This document shows, piece by piece, positions 1-15,976 of a stretch of 64,000 bases of DNA. The stretch lies in the NCBI GenBank assembly GCA_026413225.1, contig CM048552.1:201575553-201639552 (forward strand). Direction: 5' to 3'. Position 1 is the stretch's first letter; each line of letters opens with the position of its first letter. A program made the position numbers and the translations under genes. The notes under the pieces were generated by a model that ran no database searches, was not told where the DNA came from, and saw only the letters and a program-made list of their open reading frames with translations. The DNA comes from Otis tarda. Lineage: Eukaryota > Chordata > Aves > Otidiformes > Otididae.

Positions 1-3000
1 GGAAAGATTGCAATAGGCAGCAAACCAGGCACTATAAAGCACAAAGATTATTTTTATGAGAGATATACTGAAAGGTAAAATCTGTGAGAGGAAGAAAGGT
101 ACAGATCAACAGCTGATTTAAAAAAAAAAAAGAAAAAAAAAGTAAAGAAAAAAGAAAATCCTCAGAGGCAATTTAATTGTGAGCTTACAACTAATGGCCA
201 CAGATACTATACTTTTTCCCAATTCTATTTTCTTCTGAAGATAATAAATGCCAATATGCTTAAAAATAAAAGGAAAATACATTAATGAAAACCAGAGGGT
301 TTGGTTTTGCTTTACCTGAACTCCCATCTATTAAGCTGGTTTTCAAATAAAATTACCCTGTATGGCAGGGTACTGAATGCATGGATGTAATCATTTGCAA
401 TTTTTCTTAAGCAAAACAAAACTAAACACAAGAAAAGCACCGCGTGCCACTGCTTTCACTGATGCCCACCCACTAAACTGGCTGCAAGTTCTGTGAATTC
501 AGCGGGCTGAATATGTACTTTCATTCTCCTCCCAGTTCAGTCTCAATAAGGCAGGTTTGCCCTTATTCTTCCTCTATTCTTTTAAAGACACAGAAATCTT
601 TAGTACAATTGTTGCAAATTCAAAGTAGTTTGTATCATTGTTCTTTCATGAGATTCCTCAAGTAAGAGGGAGAAGAAAATATATACACTTAGCTGTACTC
701 TGACTGTCTTGCAAGACACACACAAAAAAAAAAAATCTTAAGTTCCCAAAAATATACCATAGCATGTTTGACTCTAAAAGCATTTCAACTAACCCTTCTT
801 TTCTCCAGCTATGTTCTGAAACTGACACCACTCATCTTCCCCTGCACAAATCTCATGGCATTTTTCTTTTTTAGATCATCAATTTTATCAATATTTTCAT
901 AAATAGTCAGAAATAATCAAAAATGAAACTGATCTGACATGTCACAAATAAAATTTAGCAAATGGAACAATCTTCAACTGCTTTTTAGAACAAAGTATGA
1001 AAAAGTGACAAACTCATCAAAAGCAGCGTTTGCAGTTTTGGTTTCCAACAATACAGCTCTTTTAATGACAAACTAGCCTGAACTATAGAACCATAAACAC
1101 AAGAACTCACATTAACTGATGATTCTGAATATGCATTTCTCCAGTAAATTAAAGTATTCAATAAAATATGCAACCAAGGCAGCAGTTCTTCCAATAAACT
1201 TCATCTGCCCTGGAAGACTAAGATTACTTTGGCGGGGTGAGGAGGAAGGGAGTGGATGATATTGCTGTAGTGGGGAGTTCCAGTCAGGGGCAAAAATGGG
1301 ATGTGAGAGAAATTTAACAGCGTTGCTTGGTACTTTTCATGTGTGACAGGCAAAAAAATTTAAAAAAAAAAAGTATAGCAACAAACTTCCATGTTATCTT
1401 AAAACAATGTGGTTTCACAACATCGAAAGCCATACCCCTCTATAGAGCACAAAAGAAATGTGTAACAGTAATCTATTTTTAAGGTTTCTGCCAGATGGGT
1501 AAACACCTCAAACACACCCACAGATACTAACAAAAACCACCTTGGCCTCCTTCAGGAAGTCATTCAACACTTCACAGAAAAAAATAGGAAGTTGTTGATA
1601 AACTGCTTGCAAGAACTACTTCCTGTAGGAAAAATAATTACAAGACTTGTTTGTTGGACAGTTAACTTCTCCTCACACTACAAAATGAGAAGTGGTATTA
1701 CTCAAGCTTTGTAACAAAAGCATAACACTAAGTTAAAACCATACAAGAATAATTCTAAAATCGAGCAAAACCTTCTTGTTTCTGCAAGTTGTTATCTGCT
1801 ACTCCCATGGCACATTATCTTTTGCCTAGAGAGCGATCCCCTAGCTTTCTCCGTAGTTCACTGAAATGTCAACCAGCAGCTGGCTGACAGGAAGCGGTTA
1901 AAAAGCAATGCAGTTGACATCACCACACAAACCAAGCCAGTCTCTTGTACTGCATGTTTAAGAATGGGCTAAAGCTACCGCTCAGCAATGCTGAGATGAC
2001 TCAGCCGTGACCACTTACTAACCAGGCAAGTCTTAACTTATGAGTTCTATCTAAGTAGCAGCTCAAGTTAAAAAGTGTGTTAGTTTTACCAGCTGTATAG
2101 CAAGCATGTCTTAACTCACTGGCCAAAGTAATCTGCATTTTCACTAATGAAAAATTATACTCAGAGGAGTCCTACTGGTAACAGCGAGATGAACGCTAAT
2201 GAGTGGAATTCTGGCAAATCATGCACTGGGCATTCATACATTCTTTATCTAGACGACAGACTGATTTACAAGAGTAGTTCTGGTTCAGACCCTACACTAC
2301 CACTCTCATCCTCTTTTAGTACGCATGGATACATGTGTGGTGCGTATATAAAATAGCTGGCCAAATAACTCTGTGCATGTATCGATACATAGACACAAGT
2401 ATTTTCTCTCCCATACTCACTATTTTTATCTCTTTGTGCAAACTACTGCGCTTGCAGTCTTGACCCATTGATTAGTGGAAGTGACTGTATTCCAGACTGT
2501 ATTAAGCACAGTACTCTATTTTATATTATTCTGTTTGCACTGTAGTATATTATGATAACTATAACCATAAGGCTTACTGACATCTGGAAAAAATCTAATA
2601 CTGTTACCTATTCTGCAAAGATCTTTCTAGAGCCTGATTACCAGACTGTTCATGGAGCAGCTACAGAACAGAGCAAATGGAAACAAAGAGCAACGCAGCC
2701 AATCCAACAAAAAAGCTGAATACTTGGAAGAGACACCAAAAATCTGCATATGGTAGAAAGAACCACGTTAAATGTATTTAGCATCAAGAACCTCAGCACA
2801 CATGCTTCAAGCAAATGCTTAAGGTATAACCAGACAGGATACAAGTTTTAACAGGCTTGTAGGTATGAAATAGAACTGATCACTCTGCACACCGAAAAAG
2901 AAGTTTCTGAAATACAAACTTGCTACTCAAAAATAATGTTTATGTTTCTTTTGATTTCCTAAACACGGAAAGCAAACATTTTACTAGTACTTGAAGTGCT

Positions 3001-4042
3001 TTTTACAGATCTTCACGAACTCCAACGAAGTCATTCCAATGAAGCTGGTGGTTCTCACCTGTAGATAGTATTGAACAGCCTTTTAGGAACTGCAAATGTT
3101 CTTCAAAGTGTGAACAGAGCCTTCAGAACTGTCCTCCTTAGACTCGCCCATACCACAGCATCACCCAAGGAAAGCCGAAAGAAAACAGCCCATTAAGCTG
3201 TTTAAAATCTCCCAAGGTCAGCATGTGACCCAGCAGGGAGAGGTTCAAAAAGTACAGCCTTTATTTTTCTTCCTAACAACCTGGTTTGTTTCCACTCCTT
3301 TCCCCTTCAAGACACATCCTTCACAGCTAGCAGCTCTTTCAATCATTTACTTTGGATGTCTGCTTGAGAACAAACGATCTTGCTCATGCAGATGAGTTTG
3401 CCAGACTTGTGTGTACTTTCCAGTCTCAGGCTCTTTATTGTTCTTGCTGAAACCTGATCCTTTGAAATGGATACCAGGACACCAAGAAAGGACAAAAAAC
3501 CTTCCAGAAAAAAAGGAAAAGATTTTTTTTTTTGTGGTAATAATAAAACTGCAGAAAAGCTTTCCAAGAACAAATCTTTCACTCTTATTTCACCTGCATG
3601 AGCATAATTTTAAAAAAATCTATTATAAGAGTGAAGACATTTTTCATCTCTTAAACTGCTCTGTTTTCTATAAAATTGACAGCATTATCAAAAACACTTG
3701 TGACAGTAAAACTTAAAAATCAACTATCTATTTTTCATGGCTCATAAGCTACTCTTTAAGAGCTCTCACTAGCACAGTCAAAACAAAGTTTGCTTTTCAT
3801 TTCAAAACTCAGTCTTTGCTTTCCTCAAGGACCAATGAGCTACAGTTCTCAAATGGCATAAACTCGGTAAAAAAAAAAAAAAATCTCTCCGTGCCCACCG
3901 AAGAGCTCACATTCTAGAATGCACTGATTTGTTAAACTTCACTAAAGAAAATATCACATCTTCAAGATCTATAGCTCACGTTCATTTTCGCATCCCTAGT
4001 ACGGAATGACTGTTTTCAAAAAGGAACCTTCAGGCTCAAATA

Positions 4043-4263
4043 GTGTCAAACAACTGCTGTAACCTCTTTTCAGTTAAAAAAAGTGACGCCGACTTCTCTG
4101 TACGGAAACACCATCGCTATAGGAACAAGAAACAGCTTTAAGAAGTTCTGCAAGTTCCATTTTCCTTGCAGACAATGTAAATTTCTTTTTGAAGCCACAA
4201 ACTCAACTACTTAAATCAAATGCATGTATTAATGTTTTAGCAAGAAAGGTAAGGATAAAGATG
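4043..4263. repeat. Diverged direct duplication, copy A
   Basis: This segment of about 220 bases aligns over its whole length, in the same orientation, with 4510-4733. Shared landmarks in order are tgtaacctc..ttcagtta, a run ending in ggaacaagaaaca, agaagttctgcaa.ttcc, tgcag, acncaantac, and a final cat.tattaat stretch. The copies differ at many sites and by small indels, so the event is old. It is either a local tandem duplication or two insertions of the same ancient interspersed repeat. I do not recognise the family. Confidence 0.7.
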
Positions 4264-4509
4264 TTTTTCTTGGCTGAAAAAAGTTTTACATAAATAATAC
4301 GCCACACTGCCTCTCCCCTTGCCCGACTATGAAAATGACATACAATGGGTTATTTAGAGACTTGCAGTTAAATAAAATCTCCAAAATATAGTCAAAATAT
4401 TTGAGAGCCAATTATGTGTCTTAGTGGGCACACTTTCAGAAAGAAGGACAAGCTCCTGCTGTTTTAGAAAACTACACAGTATAAAAGAAAATGCTCCCTG
4501 ATGGATTAG

Positions 4510-4733
4510 GTGTCAGATGGCTGGCATGTGTAACCTCCCTTCAGTTATAGAAAAGGTGATACTAATTTCACTGTGTGAAAAAACTACAGCTGAGGAACAA
4601 GAAACAATGTTAGAAGTTCTGCAATTTCCCTTTCACTGCAGGGGATGCAGATGAGTTAAGAGTTACAGACCCAAGTACTGCAATCAACACATACATTAAT
4701 TTCCTCCGGAGTAGAGAGTAGGCAAAAATGATC
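4510..4733. repeat. Diverged direct duplication, copy B
   Basis: This is the partner of 4043-4263, displaced by about 470 bases in the same orientation. The best-matching part is gaggaacaagaaaca followed by ttagaagttctgcaa (4574-4624). The roughly 250 bases between the copies do not resemble either copy. No third copy was seen in the window. Confidence 0.7.
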
Positions 4734-5252
4734 TCATTGCATACTTAACACAATTGTCCTTATTAAAAAAAAAAATAATAAGAAGTTCTGATACATTCTC
4801 ACTACAACAGTTTCTAAAGTTACTCTATATTTTTACATTTATTTCATAAATACTAAGTAAAATGTATTTTGACCTCCATGAGAACTCTGGTAAGATTCAG
4901 CAAATCCAAAAGTCACATTGTTTAAAAATCACTACATGCATTTCACTGATTTTCAGTACAGAATATAATGGATAACATTCTTCAGTTAAGATTAAGAAAG
5001 GATAAATATTCACAGAGTACTATACAGTTTTCAGAAACAGCAGTTAGTTTGATCTGAGAGAAATACTGAAGTGGTAGGATCGCCTACTTAAAACATTTTA
5101 AAAAAAATATATGTATTTTAAACACAAAGACATTAACTAAAATTCAAAAACTGTAAAGAAAAAAAAACAAACAAGCCACAAACACACCAACTAAGAAAAC
5201 ACCCAACAAAAAAATGCCAGAAGTACAGCTAACTGAAATCAGGTTTCACTTA

Positions 5253-8830
<3,578 letters not shown>

Positions 8831-9424
8831 TCAGAGCCCGGATTCCCAGCCCCGCATGCCCCGCTCCCCGGGCCGCGGCTCGGTCCTGCTGTCGCCGGTG
8901 ACTTTCTCGCCCTTCGTCAGGGAAACCGACCCGGCCGCAACAACTGGCAAAACAACTCTGCCCGTGCGGCGCTTCCCCAAGCCCGGCCCAGCCCGGCCGG
9001 CGCCTCTGTCCCGGCGGCGGAAACTAACTCACACCACACACCAAACAAAAGTTCGCAGTTACGCCCGCCCGAATCACTCTCCGCCGCCGGCTCCGCCCCT
9101 CCTGAGCCCGCCCGCACCGTATCCGACCGAAGCAGCTTGCACCGCGCAGAGCCTTCCTCCGCGCGCCCGCCCGCACCGTCTCCCGCTCGCGGGGCGCCCG
9201 GCGCGGGGGACACTGCCCGCCCTGCCCCAGACCCCCGCCACGCGCGGCCCGCAGCCGCCTCACGCCTCGACTCGCCCGCCGCCCCGTCGCCCCTCCTTGC
9301 GCGCCCGCCTGCACCCCTCCCGACTCCTGCCCGCCCGCTCTCAGCTGCCACGGAGCGGTGCCACCAACCAGAACTTTTTTTTTTTTCCCTCCCGAACTTC
9401 TACCCTAACTTCCAGGCGGCCGCT

Positions 9425-9445
9425 GGGCGAGGGGGTGGGGAGGGG
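9425..9445 (+). promoter_or_regulatory. G-quadruplex motif upstream of YAP1
   Basis: Four G runs (3, 5, 4 and 4 bases) are separated by loops of 3, 1 and 1 bases on the + strand, a textbook intramolecular G-quadruplex pattern. It lies about 650 bases upstream of the YAP1 start codon, inside the CpG island and on the strand opposite to YAP1 coding. Confidence 0.55.
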
Positions 9446-9854
9446 CGCCCGCGCTCCCCACCCCTCCCCCGCCGCCCCCGCACCCGCCGGGGGGCCGCCA
9501 CCGGGCGGGGCTGCGCCCCCACACGCGGTCCCGACAGCGGGGCGTTCGAGGTGGGCTCAGCTGGGGACCCCCCCTCCCGCGGTGAGGGCGGCCGAGGCGG
9601 TGGGGCCCAGCCCTTCTCGGGGTGAGGAGGAGGAGGAGGATGAGCCCGGCCTGCCGGCCCTCGGCCCCCGCCTCACCTGGTGGGGCGGCCCCGGCCTCCT
9701 GCCGCTGTTACCGCGCAGGACGGAGCGGGGGCTGGGGCGAGGGGCAGCGGAGGTCGGACGGCCGCACTTTCTGCCCGCAGAGATTTCAGTGACTCGCGAG
9801 CCTGTCCCGGCATTTTTGGGTCGTGGATGTGAAAAGCTGGCTCATAAAGACGAG

Positions 9855-10122
9855 ACATCGAGAGAAAAAAAACCTTTTATTCGATAAAACGGTGAAGAAA
9901 GGGGGGACAAAACTGCCGAGAAAACCACTTCAAGAAATATGCCTTCTAAATATTGAAAATTACACAAAACTTTTGTCACAGTAACATCTGCGTAACGTGT
10001 AGCCATTCAGAGTCTGTAATCAAGGAGCACACATCCTTCCTTGTAAGAAAACTAGGGAATTTCTACCTGAATTTGTGCACAGAGAAGGCCACCTCTGTGA
10101 TAAAACTGGAGACCAGCCAGGG
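9855..10122 (-). other. CFAP300: CFAP300 3'UTR (short)
   Basis: This runs from the CFAP300 stop codon (10123-10125) to the expected cleavage point 15-25 bases past the AATAAA signal, giving a 3'UTR of roughly 270 bases. No microRNA or other site is claimed. The end is estimated from the signal. Confidence 0.65.
9876..9881 (-). terminator. CFAP300: CFAP300 poly(A) signal AATAAA
   Basis: On the minus strand the canonical AATAAA is followed by a U-rich stretch (ggttttttttctctc) and then a GT-containing segment, a good cleavage and polyadenylation layout. It is about 245 bases past the stop codon and about 1.1 kb upstream of the YAP1 start codon. Confidence 0.75.
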
Positions 10123-10260
10123 TTATGACTGGTTGGTAAACAAGCTTCCACCAAAAGAGTGATACAGCGCGTGCACGTGTCTCTTGCAGGGATCCACAAT
10201 CAGGTAGGCGAAAGTCTGTTTGTGGCTTTTGCTTGAAGGGTAACATAGGCCATTATCATC
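10123..10260 (-). CDS. CFAP300: CFAP300 coding exon 7 (C-terminus and stop)
   Basis: This exon of 138 bases encodes residues 225-269 and the stop TAA, entered at acceptor ttacttcccctcag/GAT in phase 0. The product begins DDNGLCYPSSKSHKQTFAYL and continues IVDPCKRHVHALYHSFGG, matching the conserved C-terminal block of CFAP300 (human YDSAGMCYPS...FIVDPIRRHLHVLYH). The last residues, SLFTNQS, differ from the human end GVGDMS and run two residues longer. CFAP300 is a cytoplasmic factor for assembly of outer and inner axonemal dynein arms; loss of it causes primary ciliary dyskinesia in humans. Confidence 0.95.
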   Translation of the reverse strand, partial: DDNGLCYPSSKSHKQTFAYLIVDPCKRHVHALYHSFGGSLFTNQS

Positions 10261-13200
10261 CTGAGGGGAAGTAAAAAAAAAACCAACACAATATTAGCGA
10301 CAATGTGAGAGAATTCATAAAATCTGAATAAAATGTATAATTTTGTTCCAATTGTAACAATTTATTTAGTGGCAAAATAGAACAAATACACCGTGGTTTA
10401 TTTAAGCAGCATCACGTCTTCATGAGGATCCTGACACTACAAAACACACAGTACTGTCTGAATAGTTCCAATAACCTTGAGGTAACTGTAAGATTTACAT
10501 AAAATGTAAAGTTAAACATGTAAGCATATGTTTACACAATTAGAGCCTAAAATACCGATGATTAAATATATGGGGGTCAAATCATGTTTCCTGTGAAACA
10601 GAAAAGTTTAGGGACTCTGTGCTAATACACAAAGCTGTTCTATCAGTAATTCTTCTTCACTTAACATTTGCTAATACATCTGTTCAGTTTCAAATACATG
10701 TATTTAAGTAAAACCCTCATTACAGCTCGTGTTAACTGTTATTGAAAACAGTTTGTATGCCACTCCTCAGAAAGGGTCTGAAGGGAATCTAAGTACCTAG
10801 ATCCAAAACCCTCATTCTGAAAAAACACATTCAGCTGACAACTAACACAAGAACTGAGCTCTTCAATTCAGCATCCTGTGTCTGAGACAGGGCAGCACAG
10901 CTTGACACGCTTCAAATCCAGTAGAGGTCCAGAAACTAGATGGGGAGATTTTTGGAGGGCTGATTTTTATTTTTATTCCGTCAGCCTGGTAGTTGTACAT
11001 CTAAAAGATCCACAAATATGTAGCTGATACCTCCTTTCTTTTAAAACATGTAACAGTTTCCTCCTGCTCCCCAACACTTCTATACAATAGTTGAAGAAAT
11101 GTAGGTTCTGTTCCACTTTTTTTTCCTGAGGGAAATCGCTATATTGCGCATATTGTCCATCTTCTCCAGGAAAAATTTGGACTCCCAGACTAGAGGCTAT
11201 TCCAGATTAGAGGCACATCTCCCTCATTCTTCTCCAGAAAGCTATCTTCCTTTGCATGAAATAATCCACCTTTTTTTGGACCAAGGAAACAAGAAAACTG
11301 TAACCTCTCTCAGTGGTTAAAGCAGTGAGCTTCAAAGGAAAAGGTCTGGGTTTTAATTTCCACTCCAAGGACCAGTTGTGAATTTTATCCAGTAGCTGTT
11401 ACTGGCACCCTGTTTTCTCCTGTTATTTCCAAGATGATGAACCCCCTACTATATGTTCTGGTGTCTTCCTTTGAGGGATTATTCAAGACCATAAATCTTA
11501 AATTAAGATAAGCACCACTATAAAAGATTGTTTAAGACAGGTAGAGATTTGATAATGTTTATTCACAGCATTTTCTGATGGCAGTCAAATGCCGCAAGCT
11601 AAGAATAGCATTCTGTTTTTAAGCAACGTAGCATACAAGTTCTGTAGCTCCAGTTTTAAGATGCTGAGCTCTCTTCAGATGTTTTTTAGGGATACATGCA
11701 TAACAAACACTGGATTCCCAACTGCAGTAAGGAGAGCAAGCTTTAAGATTGTACAGCACTCAGCATCACAGTGCCTTTAGAGTTGGGTCCAAAAGTAACC
11801 TAGGCTCATGCAGAAAACAAAAAAAAAAAAGGCAAGAGTAGACCAACACCGAGATGTGATTGCTAGTTATTTTCCCATTGCTACTGAAGATCCCACTGCT
11901 GCACTCCTTATGGAACTGATCGATGCCAGTTAAGGTTTTGACTGTTTCAAGGCAGTCTTGGCACCCTAAAAATTTGTTCAACAACTCAAGAACAAAAACA
12001 AGTTAAGTTCTGATTATGAGGCATTTGAAGAAACTCCAGAATATACTGAACCTGGTATCAGGAAAATAATAAATATAATCTAATTAAATGAAAAGGGTTC
12101 TTACATTTATTGTAATTGGTATAAGAGGTCATAAAAACTCTAAAATACGTGAGCATAAAGGCTGTGGAATTTACACAGACTTACTCTGGTTTCTAGAGCA
12201 ATAGGGTGCATGTACATGAATTAAGAATCGTACCAATTCCATCTGCAGTGTGGACTTCAGTTCAGACATGCAGGGGGTGTAATGATTGATTTACTGATGT
12301 TAGAGTAGGATAATTTTTTTTTTCTTTGTTGGAACACAGACAATCAGCTGATGATTTAAGAGTACATATGCATAGCTAATGCATAGCGTGATACAGAAAT
12401 AAAGATACTGCTGAACATCCCTCAAAACTGCAGGATTTAATCAACAATTTTTTAAAAAAATACTTTTTTAATAAACTATGCATGACACTGATTTCTAACA
12501 CTGCTATAGTTGAGGTTCGGGTAAAGAAAGTTCTAAAATAGCCGTTAGCATCCAAATACTTCAGCTGTAAGAACGCTTCATTATATGCAAGCCCTGAAGT
12601 TCTCAAGGGTATTTGGAGTTCAACAGAGTACTTGGTCGCAAGATTTAAACTTATTTCTCCTGCGATGCCCAGGTCTATCGAGTTTTGATGCTAAACAGAT
12701 CTACATACATCTATAACTACACTTTATTTACATCTCTAATAATATGCTTTTTTAGATATTGTTTCAAAACAAGGGCTTCTTAGCCACAGCTTAAAAACCA
12801 AATAAAAAGGAAGAGATGGTGTCAGGATGGTGTTACGTAAAGTTTTTAATTCCTGATTCCATTTGTACTTGTGCAAATATACAAGTGTACTTATTTGACC
12901 ATTTATTAATCCAGCTTGCAAAAATTTGTGTTCTTCTAACTTCTCAGCTGCTCTTCAAGTCACTTTTACTAGAAGAGCTTTTTTTTTTAAATTTCTATCA
13001 CACTATTATATTTATATCAGTCTGTTTCTTTCAGATACAAACCAAGAAACTATGGCTTAAAAATTGTCAGCTCAACATTAAGATTATAATAACACACTCT
13101 ACAGTTATTTACCAACTGAACTCAGAAACTAAATCAAGGGGATAACTGCATAAATGTAGTTATCTCCTTGAGAGAAACTTTTAATCACAAGCACAAGACA

Positions 13201-14621
13201 TTTGTTCTCTGGTAGTTACCCTTCCTGTAATTTCCAAGGAGAGTTTAAAGAGTTTTGATCCACGTAGCCATCAAACAATCAAGACATACCCATTTAAGGC
13301 TTTCTCTATCCTGAGAGAAAATTCTTCAGGATGTTCTTTAATAAAAACCAGAATTTCAGAATTCCATTCACCTCACAAATTTTCAGAATGTGCAGTAAAG
13401 CCCAATTTTCTCCCAAGGCTCCAGGGAGGATAGCGTGCTCTGTATTTACACTGGATTTTCTTTTGTCCATCCACTTTTTGTTTTTAAAAAGTTGCCAAAG
13501 TTTGAGGGTTTTTTTTTCTTTTTTTTTTTATACTGATGATATTTAATGTATAGACAAGACAGTTAGGGGAGCTCTTAAATGTCATGCATCTACTTAGACA
13601 TAGAAATCTGCGAAGTTCACATATCAATACATTTGATTGAGAGGTGGGGGGGAAACAGTAATAACTGAAGAACATCAAGTTATCAGGGTTTTGCTTTTTT
13701 ATTTTATTTTTATTACAGCCTGCAGCCTAGTAGGAAGGTAAATTTTGATACACCCATTAAGTGCTTATTTTCAAAAACCTTTCAAAGCCGTTTATGAATC
13801 ACACATAGTACTTAAAAGATGATGACCCACAGATGAACAACTGGGCTATTGGCAACTTACAGGGAAGTTTGTGCAGTCTGAAATGACATCAGCTAGTGCT
13901 TTTGAAAGTGGGTACATTATCTGACATTTAATTATTACATAGTCTGGTTACTCAAGAAGAATTTGCAGTAGTTCATCTTACTGTAACAATTAAATGACAG
14001 ACATGCTGATTCTAGTAAACATGCAGCCAGTTCTCAAACTTATCTTGATAGTAAATGTATGATTTTGCAAGAGAAACAGATAGGAATGATACTTGACAAG
14101 GGAAGGGGAAAGAGGTTAGCAGTCAACTCACCACCTCAGCCTTTTTGTGTATTAAACGTCCTTGCAGTCTTTACAGAAACAGATGCAATACAAGCTATTC
14201 AGAAAGCTCTAGCAACTTTTCTAAAAACAGAACTATACAACGTCAAATGTGGATTCTTAATCCTTACTGCTGTCTCAAGTAGATCTAAAACCAAAATTAC
14301 TCAGACCTAAAGATATGGGGTTTTTTCATAAACTCGTTTCTAGATGACTATGATGACTTCAAGTGTAATCCCGTAAACCTATTTTTAATGAGCTACCAAA
14401 TAAAACATTAGTTGTGGTTATTAATGAAGAGTTACTAAAGAGGACGAGAAAGCAGGATGAGATCAGGGAAAGGGTTAATGAATAAACAATGACAACAACT
14501 ATGGAAAAGTAACCCTTTAAAATGGAATATTATACTTTTTTTTTGTAAATGTCAATTTATTATTTTTGTTATGCCTATTACTTCCAGTAATATCCTGTAC
14601 CAAAAAATTATTACTACTTAC
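10261..14621 (-). other. CFAP300: CFAP300 intron 6
   Basis: The intron is 4361 bases with donor GTAAGT (acttac at 14616-14621) and acceptor CAG. It is AT-rich, with T runs at 12308-12319 and 13508-13530. It contains the MIR-like SINE relic listed separately. An open frame at 12376-12606 on the minus strand has no recognisable relatives and no splice support. Nothing else was seen. Confidence 0.85.
11305..11385 (+). repeat. MIR-like tRNA-derived SINE relic
   Basis: The segment keeps the order of a MIR/CORE-SINE tRNA head: an A-box-like ctcagtggttaaagcagtga, about 25 bases of spacer, then a decayed B box ctgggttttaatttccact where MIR has ctgggttcgaatcccggct. The B-box differences include the positions of a former CpG, as expected of an old methylated repeat. 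Sequence after the B box (gaccagttgtgaa) is compatible with the MIR body but weak. It could also be another tRNA-derived family. Confidence 0.5.
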
Positions 14622-14688
14622 ATATGCAGACACTCTGAAGACTGTAGAAATAATACGTATTTCTTTTGTTTCAGGATCCTTTTGAACA
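14622..14688 (-). CDS. CFAP300: CFAP300 coding exon 6
   Basis: This 67-base exon is too short to stand out as an open frame; I found it by homology. It lies between acceptor cctatatttcag and donor TAT/GTAAGT. The first base T completes Ser202 (AG/T), then come residues 203-224, starting VQKDPETKEIRII and ending STVFRVSAY. The human counterpart is [22 protein letters not shown]. Its phases join exon 5 (two bases left over) and exon 7 (phase 0) exactly. Confidence 0.96.
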
Positions 14689-14859
14689 CTGAAATATAGG
14701 GGAATAATACATACTTACTGTGTACAGTAAGCACAGATTATTAGAATCTTTCATTTAATAACTACATTTTTAACATATGCACTGTGTTCTCGCTCAAATT
14801 TGATCAAGTTCAAATTAATAGTTAAATCCAACTCACATTGAAGCTGTTTGGTGCGGTCA

Positions 14860-15243
14860 ACATGCTGGAGGGAAGGGATGTCATCCAGAGGGACCTTGAC
14901 AGGCTGGAGAGGTGGGCCCGTGCAAACCTCATGAAGTTCCACAAGGCCAAGTGCAAGGTCCTATACATGGGTTGGGGCAATCCCAAGCACAAACACAGAC
15001 CGGGCGGAGAATAGTTTGAGAGCAGCCCTGAGGAGAAGGACTTGGGAGTGATGTGGGATGAGAAGCTCAACATGAGCCAGCAATGTGCCCTTGCGGCCCA
15101 GAAGGCCAACCGCATCCTGGGCTGCATCAAAAGAAGCGTGGCCAGCAGGTCAAGGGAGGTGATTCTGCCCCTCTATTCTGTTCTAGATGGACTAAATGAC
15201 CTTTAAAGGTCCCTTCCAACCCAATCCATTCTATGATTCTATG
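14860..15243 (+). mobile_element. CR1 LINE fragment with internal deletion
   Basis: This is the 3' part of a CR1 non-LTR retrotransposon lying opposite to CFAP300. The left part encodes decayed reverse-transcriptase tail residues (a frame starting near LDRLERWARANLMKFHKAKC). It then closely matches the CR1 at 59.6 kb from ..gagagcagccctgaggagaa to ctgcccctctattctg (about 15012-15182). There it jumps to the 3' end, ctaaatgacctttaaaggtc..., and finishes with the tail ccattctatgattctatg. About 460 bases present in the other copy are missing at about 15183-15190. Possible target duplications are tggtgcggtca (14849) and tggtgcaatca (15242), which are imperfect. Confidence 0.9.
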
Positions 15244-15976
15244 GTGCAATCACCATGAAAAGGTACATTGACCATTGTTAGAGAACGTGGATATTATGAC
15301 ATTTTACTGAAAACTATTGAACATATCTAGTCATCTGAGTGGGTTTCACTGTTTTCAGTTACTAAATCACAGCAATATTACCCAGGCCTAGATTACTCCA
15401 ATAAAAAGTTTGTATTTTGATAGCTATGAAAAGTTATGCATCTAAACATTTTGCAAAAATCTTTTCACATGAAAAGGTCTTCAAAAAAACCTTTGAAATG
15501 AACTGCACCTTAATAATACAGACTACAAAAAGTAGCAGCAGTACTGGTGAAGAAATGCTCATTTTTAATTAATATACAATTATAGTTTAGGTTCATTTTA
15601 CCTCTTTTGGAATGTTCTATATATAGATAGCTATGCAACTTAGAATGGTATTAGTTCTGAACTTTATTATTTCTAGACTGTGTTTGTTGTGAAGACTGGC
15701 ATTTCTTCCATCACAATTAGTAATAACACTAAGATATGATTGCAAAGCATCCAGGCATCTCCATGTATTTCGAATTTAAGTATTTTTCAATCTGTCCTTT
15801 TTCCTCAGGTCTGGCTTAAGCAATGCTAACATTTCTTCATAAATTGGATCGTGTAACTTCTACTAATTTATCTAATTTCATGGATCCTATTTACATTAAC
15901 TCACTGTGGAGCAGTTGAGCCTTATAAATTCCATACTTACACAGTTCCAAGAAATGCACAGCTCAAAACCTGCCTT

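Noticed and set aside
12376-12606. 76-codon minus-strand frame in CFAP300 intron 6
   Set aside because: All CFAP300 exons are already accounted for with matching phases; the frame has no homology.
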